Shown piece after piece: positions 58,753-64,000 of a DNA stretch of 64,000 bases (positions within the stretch are counted from its first letter, which is position 1; each line of letters begins with the position of its first letter). The DNA is taken from NCBI GenBank assembly GCA_013289685.1, contig JABCZL010000001.1:375838-439837 (forward strand), read 5' to 3'. A program made the position numbers and the translations under genes. Under the pieces are notes generated by a model, which was not told the DNA's origin, did no database searches, and saw only the letters and a list, made by a program, of their open reading frames with translations. The DNA comes from Acidobacteriota bacterium (GTDB lineage Bacteria; Acidobacteriota; Terriglobia; Terriglobales; Acidobacteriaceae).

Positions 58753-60324
58753 TTACAACTGCTTGCGCCTTAGAACCCCCGCGGCCCGCAGCGCCCCGCG
58801 CAGCCTCTTCCCCAGCCCGCGCGCGAACTGCATATCCAGAAAGCCTTCCATCTGCCGCCCGAAGCTCTCTCCGTAGCCGTGCCACCAGACTTTCTTCATC
58901 CCCGGCATGCGATCGATATCGAGGTACTTCAGCCGCACCATTTCCTCCAGCCCGAAGCGCCCGTGTGTGCGACCCACGCCGCTGGCCTTCACGCCGCCGT
59001 GCGGAGCCTCGCCGATGCCGAAGCACGAAATCACATCGTTCACCATGACGGTTCCCGCATGAATGCGCCGCGCCAGTTTCTCGCCCCGCCTCGAATCGCG
59101 AGTCCACACGCTCGCTGCCAACCCGTAATCGGAGTCGTTGGCCAGGCGCACGGCCTCATCGTCGTCCTCACACGCCATCATCGGCAGCACTGGACCGAAG
59201 GTTTCTTCCCGCATGATGCGCATGTCATGCGTCACATCCGCCAGAACTGTAGGAGCGTAAAAGTTCACGCCCAGTTCTGGCAGCCGAGTTCCGCCCGCCA
59301 GAACCCGCGCCCCACGCTCCTTCGCGTCTTCCACGTGCGATTCCACAATCCGCACCTGCCGCTCCTGGATCATCGGTCCGACATCTGTGTGCGAATCCAT
59401 GCCGTTGCCCACGCGGAGTTGCTTGGTCTTCTCCGCGCAAGCCTTGACAAAAGACTCGTACAAACTGCGGTGAACGTAGCACCGCTCGACCGACAGGCAG
59501 GCCTGCCCCGCATTGACGAACGCTCCCCAAACCGCCGCGCTCGAAGCCACGTCCACGTCGGCATCGTCGAGCACCAGCATGGGATCCTTGCCGCCCAGCT
59601 CGAGCACAACGGGAAGCAGGCGCTCCGCCGCCGCGACCGCGATCCGTTTCCCGGTCGCAACGCTTCCCGTGAACACCAGCTTGTCAATGGGCGCGCGCAA
59701 TAACGCCGCCCCCGCCGGACCCTCGCCCACTACCACTTGAAACACATCTTCGGGCACACCCGCCGCATGCAGCAGCGACTCCAACTCCAGCGCCACCAGC
59801 GGCGTTAACTCCGAAGGCTTCAACACCACGGCGTTGCCCGCTACCAGCGCCGCCAGCGTCTCCGTCGCGGGAATCGAAAACGGATAATTCCACGGTGAAA
59901 TGATTCCAACCACGCCATGCGGTTCGCGCACCAGCCATCCGCTCTTCAGCTTGGTGACCAGATTGCCGTGCGGCACCGGTTCATCGCGCAGCAGCCCCCA
60001 GGCGTTGTCGATGAGGAATCGCGCTGCGTCCAGCACCACCAGCACTTCGGTGACCAGCGCCTCCACCAGCGGTTTACCGGCTTCGCGCGTGATGGCCGCA
60101 GCAACCTCCGATTTCTTGGCGTGGAGTTTCGCCTGAAACTCCCGCAGAATCGCAATTCTCCGGCGCAGTCCCATTTCAGCCCATGCCGGCTGGGCCTCGT
60201 GGGCGCGCGCCACCACAGCCTCAACCTCACTCTCACCCGCGCACTCGAACTCGCGCAGCACTTCGCCCGTCGCCGGATTCACCGACGCGATCTTCCGCGC
60301 CGCGATTTGCAGGTCAGTCGCCAT
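58753..60324 (-). CDS. Aldehyde dehydrogenase with a C-terminal extension
   Basis: A 523-residue aldehyde dehydrogenase: SPWNYPFSIPATETLAALVAGNAVVLKPSE is the cofactor-binding region, LELGGKDPMLVLDDADVD carries the Glu and GQACLSVERCYVH the catalytic Cys. Its C-terminus extends by about 40 residues beyond the usual end (FGRQMEGFLDMQFARGLGKRLRGALRAAGVLRRKQL), amphipathic and basic, and may contact a membrane. It resembles fatty or terpene aldehyde dehydrogenases. It is unrelated in detail to the aldehyde dehydrogenase at 42103. It converges on the cupin gene. Confidence 0.9.
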   Translation of the reverse strand: MATDLQIAARKIASVNPATGEVLREFECAGESEVEAVVARAHEAQPAWAEMGLRRRIAILREFQAKLHAKKSEVAAAITREAGKPLVEALVTEVLVVLDAARFLIDNAWGLLRDEPVPHGNLVTKLKSGWLVREPHGVVGIISPWNYPFSIPATETLAALVAGNAVVLKPSELTPLVALELESLLHAAGVPEDVFQVVVGEGPAGAALLRAPIDKLVFTGSVATGKRIAVAAAERLLPVVLELGGKDPMLVLDDADVDVASSAAVWGAFVNAGQACLSVERCYVHRSLYESFVKACAEKTKQLRVGNGMDSHTDVGPMIQERQVRIVESHVEDAKERGARVLAGGTRLPELGVNFYAPTVLADVTHDMRIMREETFGPVLPMMACEDDDEAVRLANDSDYGLAASVWTRDSRRGEKLARRIHAGTVMVNDVISCFGIGEAPHGGVKASGVGRTHGRFGLEEMVRLKYLDIDRMPGMKKVWWHGYGESFGRQMEGFLDMQFARGLGKRLRGALRAAGVLRRKQL

Positions 60325-60374
60325 ACAGAAATCTTAGTCCGTCGAAACGCAGCTTGCTACGTCTCTCCAATCGC

Positions 60375-61061
60375 TCAATGCATCCCGGGATATTTCCCCA
60401 GATAGATCAGTACAAAGTCCAGCGTATCCCCCACGGCATGCGCAATGACCGGCACGGCAAGATTCCTCCCGCACGCCAGATATAGCGCCCCGAGCAGCAA
60501 TCCGTTCCACACATTCTCAATCATGCCCGTGGCTCCCTGATCGAGGTGGCCACATCCGAAAACAACACTGACCACGATCAGGCTCACCACCCACGCCGCC
60601 TTGGTTTCGCGAAACACGCCCGCTACGCGGTTCATCAGGTAGCCGCGATAGTCGATCTCTTCGCCCAAAGCGCCCAGCGTCCAGACCAGCACCAGATAGA
60701 TGAGGAATAACTTCAAATTCCCTTTCATGTCCGCGAAGTCGGAAAGGTCTGGCATCTTCCCCAACCATCGCGCCAACAGCGGCTGGGTCACGAACAGCTC
60801 CAAGGCCTCCATGCAGAGTCCGACCGCAACTCCGAGCAGCAACGCGTTCCTCCAACTCCGCGGACGCGCGAAGCCCACGTCTTTCCACCTCATCCCGCGC
60901 AGTCGCAGCGAGGCCCATCCCAGCAGGAAAATATACGGAGTCTTGCTGACATAAATGTGATGGTGCACGTCAGCCCAAAACAGCCCGGCAACAACGGCAA
61001 ATTCAACGAGCGCCAGCCACACACTGTCACGCGTCCGCGAGTATAGAGAATGCAGATCCAC
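60375..61061 (-). CDS. CPBP-family intramembrane metalloprotease
   Basis: A 228-residue membrane protein with about six helices and the CPBP motifs: LGEEIDYRGYLMNRV (EExxxR), VVFGCGHLDQGATG (the His helix) and VIAHAVGDTLDFVLI (HxxxD). Family members include Rce1-like CAAX proteases and bacteriocin-immunity proteins. The GTG at 61061 with GGAGG just upstream (giving VDLHSLYS) is preferred, as the longer frame runs through the repeat at 61080 and gains non-protein-like sequence. It sits between the aldehyde dehydrogenase and truA on the same strand, probably transcribed independently. Confidence 0.83.
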   Translation of the reverse strand: MDLHSLYSRTRDSVWLALVEFAVVAGLFWADVHHHIYVSKTPYIFLLGWASLRLRGMRWKDVGFARPRSWRNALLLGVAVGLCMEALELFVTQPLLARWLGKMPDLSDFADMKGNLKLFLIYLVLVWTLGALGEEIDYRGYLMNRVAGVFRETKAAWVVSLIVVSVVFGCGHLDQGATGMIENVWNGLLLGALYLACGRNLAVPVIAHAVGDTLDFVLIYLGKYPGMH

Positions 61062-61079
61062 AAAGCCTCCAATGAACCA

Positions 61080-61200
61080 CCCTCTGCGATCTCCGCGGCT
61101 GTTCCCTGCGTTCTCGGCGGTTAAGGGCTTTTGTGCTTGCATCGGCAAAAAGCTGTAACCGCAGAGTTCGCTGAGAAGATCCGCCAAGATCGCAGAGAAA
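61080..61200. repeat. Inverted pair of CTCTGCG/CGCAGAG words
   Basis: The left arm (61080-61124) has CCCTCTGCGATCTCCGCGG and CTGCGTTCTCGGCGGTTAA. The right arm (61155-61200) has TAACCGCAGAGTTCGCTGAG and CCGCCAAGATCGCAGAGA. They pair in reverse with several mismatches and fill the gap between truA and the CPBP gene. Confidence 0.8.
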
Positions 61201-61238
61201 GCAACCGCCTGATGCCCACAAATGCGGCGCAACAGCCG

Positions 61239-61991
61239 CTAGTACTCGACATTCACCAGATACAGTCCACTTGCGGGCGCGGTCGCACCCGCCGCCGAGC
61301 GATTTCGCGCCTCGAGAATGCGCGTTACATCCTCAACGTGCAAACTCCCTTTGCCGACGAGAATGAACGTACCGACCAGATTTCTCACCATGTGGTGCAG
61401 AAATCCCGAGCCCCGAACCGTATAAACCAACTCATCCCCCAGCCGCTCCCACGATGAGGAAAATATCTTGCGCACATTCGACACGGCCGTGTCTTCGTAA
61501 CCCCGCTCCGGATCCACGGCTGCGAACGAAGTGAAATCATGCTCCCCGACCACCAGTTTCGCAGCCTGCCCCATCTCGCCTTCCGCGAGCCGATACGGAT
61601 AGTGCCACACGTAGCGCGCCAGAAACGGCGGGCAGATCGATTCACGATAAATTCGATACCGATAAGTTTTCGCCCGCGCCGAATGCCGCGCATGAAATTC
61701 CGGCGGCGCTTCCTCGACTTCCAACACGCGCACCGACGCCGGCAAAATATCGTTCAGCGCATTGACGAAGTTCCCGGTGGGAACGGACGACTCCGTGACA
61801 AATGTCATCACTTGTGCCAGTGCATGTACCCCTGCGTCGGTTCGCCCCGAACCCTGCGGCAATACCTTTTCGCCGGTGATCCGTCCAATGGCTGAGGCAA
61901 GTGTGCCCTGCACCGTGGTGGCATCGGGCTGCACCTGCCAGCCGGAGAAATCCGCCCCGTCATAGGAGAGAGTCACTTTGAGATTGCGCAT
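61239..61991 (-). CDS. truA: tRNA pseudouridine(38-40) synthase TruA
   Basis: A 250-residue TruA: LKVTLSYDGADFSGWQVQPDATTVQGTL at the N-terminus, GSGRTDAGVHALAQV with the catalytic Asp, and FLHHMVRNLVGTFILVGKG near the end with the RNA-binding and core residues. It converts U38, U39 and U40 in the tRNA anticodon arm. ATG 61991 is preferred; it gives the typical length and starts one residue before the first strand. The gene shows nothing unusual. Confidence 0.96.
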   Translation of the reverse strand: MRNLKVTLSYDGADFSGWQVQPDATTVQGTLASAIGRITGEKVLPQGSGRTDAGVHALAQVMTFVTESSVPTGNFVNALNDILPASVRVLEVEEAPPEFHARHSARAKTYRYRIYRESICPPFLARYVWHYPYRLAEGEMGQAAKLVVGEHDFTSFAAVDPERGYEDTAVSNVRKIFSSSWERLGDELVYTVRGSGFLHHMVRNLVGTFILVGKGSLHVEDVTRILEARNRSAAGATAPASGLYLVNVEY

Positions 61992-62436
61992 CCTGCGATC
62001 TTTCGAGTCCCGCACCGCGCCAGCATCATCCAAACGGATTCAAGCTTTGCCAGCAATTTATCAGTTCCGGGAGCGAAACGGTGCGGGGCAAGTCCAGTTC
62101 GGTCAGCTATACTGAAGGGTTTCCGCGCGGAACCTGGGACTCCAAGATGGAAGCTGCTTGGCCGCTGCCTCCCGGGAAACGCCGCGAACAGGGACCCAGG
62201 ACGAGCACAGAGCAGGCGCAGCGCTGGGAAAAGTCGGTTTTCTTCCAGCTTTCAGGAACCTTCGGCCGGCTCTTTGCGTACCAAAGCCTGGGTAGGATTT
62301 ATTTCCGCAGGTTTGGCTGTCTCAGGTGAAACCCGAAGTGCATTCGCAGCAAGGTCTTAATCAGTTAGTTCTTAAACGAACAGTATCTCAAACGAACAGT
62401 ACTGACGAACTGGTACTAACGAACGGAGAAGAGTAG
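61992..62436. repeat. Gap before the TolC-like gene with AACGAACAGTA direct repeats
   Basis: AAACGAACAGTA occurs at 62374-62385 and 62390-62401, followed by degenerate units (CTGACGAACTGGTA, CTAACGAACGG) up to the ribosome site. The rest of the 445 bp shows no gene; TATACT at 62109-62114 may be a -10 box. Confidence 0.6.
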
Positions 62437-64000
62437 ATGCTATTGCCACGTTTGAAGTCGACCGTGCGGCTCGCCGCCGCTGCCAGCCTATTCGCAACTC
62501 TGCCCCTCGGGTGCTGGGCTCAGGAAGCGCCTGCTGCTCCTATGCCGCAGGGGGCGTCCACCAAGCCGCTGCCGGTTCTGAATTATACGCAGCCGGTATC
62601 GCATTTTCCCAATCCGATTGCCCCGTACATTCCGCGGCATCTGTCGGCCCCGAATCTTTCGAATACCGGGCGCATTGATCAGCTCATGCACGATGGCAAA
62701 CTCTACTTGTCGCTCGACGATGCCATCGCACTCGCGCTCGAAAACAATCTCGACATCGCGATCGCCCGCTACAACCTCAACATCGCCGACACAGACATCC
62801 TGCGGGCCAAAGCCGGCGCTGCCGTTCTCGGTGTGCCGAGCGGCATTGTGCAAAATACACCCGGCGGTGACGTCGGCGGTCTAGGTGGACAAGTCGGCTC
62901 CGGCAGCGGGGGTACCAGCCTGGGGGCGGGCGGCGCGGGCGCTGGAGCTGGCGGCCTGAACGGGTCAACGCTTGGCTTCGGCCCGCAGATCACGAGTTTC
63001 GACCCGATTCTTACGGGGACGCTGCAGAGTGACCATGCCAGTTTTATTCCGACCAGCCCGTTTGTCGGAACCAGTCAGAAGACGACCACGGGAAACTTCG
63101 CGTACACGCAGGGGTTTCAATGGGGCACAAACGTCTCGGTGGGCTTCAACAATACCCGGACCACAAACAACAGTGGGTTCCAGACAGTCAGCCCAGCGCT
63201 GAACTCCAATTTCAACTTCCGGCTCACGCAACATCTACTACAAGGATTTGGCTCCGCCGGCAATGCCCGCTACATCCATATCGCCAAGAACAATCGCGAA
63301 CTTTCCGACGTGGCGTTCCGCCTGCAGATCATTACTACCGTGAATCAGATTCAGAACTTGTACTGGAATTTGGTCTACGCCTACGAAAACGCTCGCGTGC
63401 AACAGGAATCGCTGGCCTTTGCGCAAAAGACCCTTTCCGACACGAAGAAGCAGGTGGAAATCGGCAGCCTGGCGCCCATCGAGGTGGTCCGCGCCCAGAG
63501 TACGGTCGCCCAGGACCAGCAAGGACTGACGCTTGCCCTAACCAACTTGCAGTTGCAGCAGTTGCTCATGAAAAACGCGCTTAGCCGCACCTTGCGCGAT
63601 CAGCTCCTGGCAGGAGCCGAAGTGATTCCCACCTCCACCATGGAGATTCCCGCCAATGAACCGGTCCAGCCCACACAGGATCTGGTGGCCAGCGCCTTGC
63701 AGCATCGCGCCGAGCTGGTGGAGTCCCGCATTCAGCTCAACACCACCGAACTAAGCAACAAGGCGGTGCGGAATGCCTTGCTGCCATCCCTTGATCTGTT
63801 CGCCTACTATGGCGGCTCCGGATTAGGCGGATCGCAGAACCCCGCGAATCTTTGCCTCGCCCCTAATCAACCTTATTGCGCCGTCGCCCCTCCGAACATT
63901 CCGAACCCTCTGATCGGACAGACTGGGATCGCTCCCTCCACAAGCTACGGCGCCACTCTGAATCAGCTCGTCAACTCCACGGCACCCGACAAGGGCGTGG
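62437..64000 (+). CDS. TolC-family outer membrane efflux protein (3' end outside window)
   Basis: An open frame of 521 codons that runs off the right edge. GGAGAAG lies just before the ATG. A signal peptide (RLAAAASLFATLPLGCWAQE) is followed by a Pro-rich stretch and YLSLDDAIALALENNLDIAIARYNLNIADTDILRAKAG, the first TolC repeat. A Gly-rich loop (residues about 140-175) interrupts it; then LNSNFNFRLTQHLLQGFG and LYWNLVYAYENARVQQESLAFAQKTLSD, typical coiled-coil helices, and GSLAPIEVVRAQSTVAQDQQGL. It should form the trimeric exit duct of an efflux pump or type I secretion system, with partners probably beyond the window. Confidence 0.92.
   Translation, partial: MLLPRLKSTVRLAAAASLFATLPLGCWAQEAPAAPMPQGASTKPLPVLNYTQPVSHFPNPIAPYIPRHLSAPNLSNTGRIDQLMHDGKLYLSLDDAIALALENNLDIAIARYNLNIADTDILRAKAGAAVLGVPSGIVQNTPGGDVGGLGGQVGSGSGGTSLGAGGAGAGAGGLNGSTLGFGPQITSFDPILTGTLQSDHASFIPTSPFVGTSQKTTTGNFAYTQGFQWGTNVSVGFNNTRTTNNSGFQTVSPALNSNFNFRLTQHLLQGFGSAGNARYIHIAKNNRELSDVAFRLQIITTVNQIQNLYWNLVYAYENARVQQESLAFAQKTLSDTKKQVEIGSLAPIEVVRAQSTVAQDQQGLTLALTNLQLQQLLMKNALSRTLRDQLLAGAEVIPTSTMEIPANEPVQPTQDLVASALQHRAELVESRIQLNTTELSNKAVRNALLPSLDLFAYYGGSGLGGSQNPANLCLAPNQPYCAVAPPNIPNPLIGQTGIAPSTSYGATLNQLVNSTAPDKGV

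Noticed and set aside
33411-61200. CRISPR array
   Set aside because: The iterated words are 6-8 bases long, directly adjacent and inverted in pairs, with no spacers of uniform length and no cas genes.

Overview
The window looks like chromosomal DNA of a GC-rich soil Acidobacteriota, probably a Koribacter-like member of Terriglobia. The reasons are the gene families present (a Rne/Rng ribonuclease with a very large acidic insert beside a mreB-mreC-mreD-mrdA-rodA operon, FecR-domain and YcxB-like proteins, many small oxidoreductase and VOC/DoxX/SnoaL genes) and intergenic DNA full of short iterated inverted repeats. This assignment is an inference from gene content. No rRNA, tRNA, CRISPR array, prophage or insertion sequence was seen.

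Region 1 (1-15.8 kb) is a stress or detoxification island built around a FixJ/NodW-like two-component system: a response regulator with a LuxR-type HTH (4073), a GAF/PAS histidine kinase (4818) and a stand-alone receiver (7479). Five transcription units lie on both sides: MOSC-reductase, SDR, small protein, epoxide hydrolase and truncated DJ-1 (leftward); DUF6582-like protein and quinone oxidoreductase; MBL hydrolase, DJ-1, VOC and quinone oxidoreductase; a small tail-motif protein, SnoaL and DoxX (leftward); and cytochrome P460. Each has upstream of it one copy of the same 36-bp element (GATAC..GTATCG-N-CGATACC-ATCGTCCAATTG), always with its CAATTG end towards the gene. I found no other copy in the 64 kb. 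I read this as an undescribed regulon whose operator is probably bound by the resident FixJ-like regulator. The island also holds relics of its own families: half a DJ-1 gene, an extra MBL C-terminus and a VOC C-terminus.

Region 2 (15.9-28 kb) carries a zinc ribbon, two APC permeases, a Clp-N domain protein and a possible one-carbon module: a GcvT-like protein diverging from two tandem CrtI/PYROXD2-like flavoproteins and PurU. A GIY-YIG nuclease relic between inverted repeats of about 50 bp lies in the shared promoter region of that module. A large conserved protein of unknown function follows.

Region 3 (28-42 kb) contains an AbrB-PIN toxin-antitoxin pair, the RNase E/G gene, the complete leftward rod-shape operon mreB-mreC-mreD-mrdA-rodA, a FecR-domain protein and a GT39 glycosyltransferase. 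Three of the four gaps inside the rod operon hold iterated short-word repeats that run up to the start codons.

Region 4 (42-64 kb) is mostly metabolic and envelope genes: two aldehyde dehydrogenases, an AlaA-like aminotransferase, a Phd-VapC pair, a CpsB-like phosphatase, an HtrA protease, an amidohydrolase coupled to an M20 peptidase, a LeuA-like/PanE-like operon, a sulfotransferase-like protein, DinB and cupin proteins, a CPBP protease, TruA and the start of a TolC-like protein. Several gaps here again contain inverted pairs of iterated short words.
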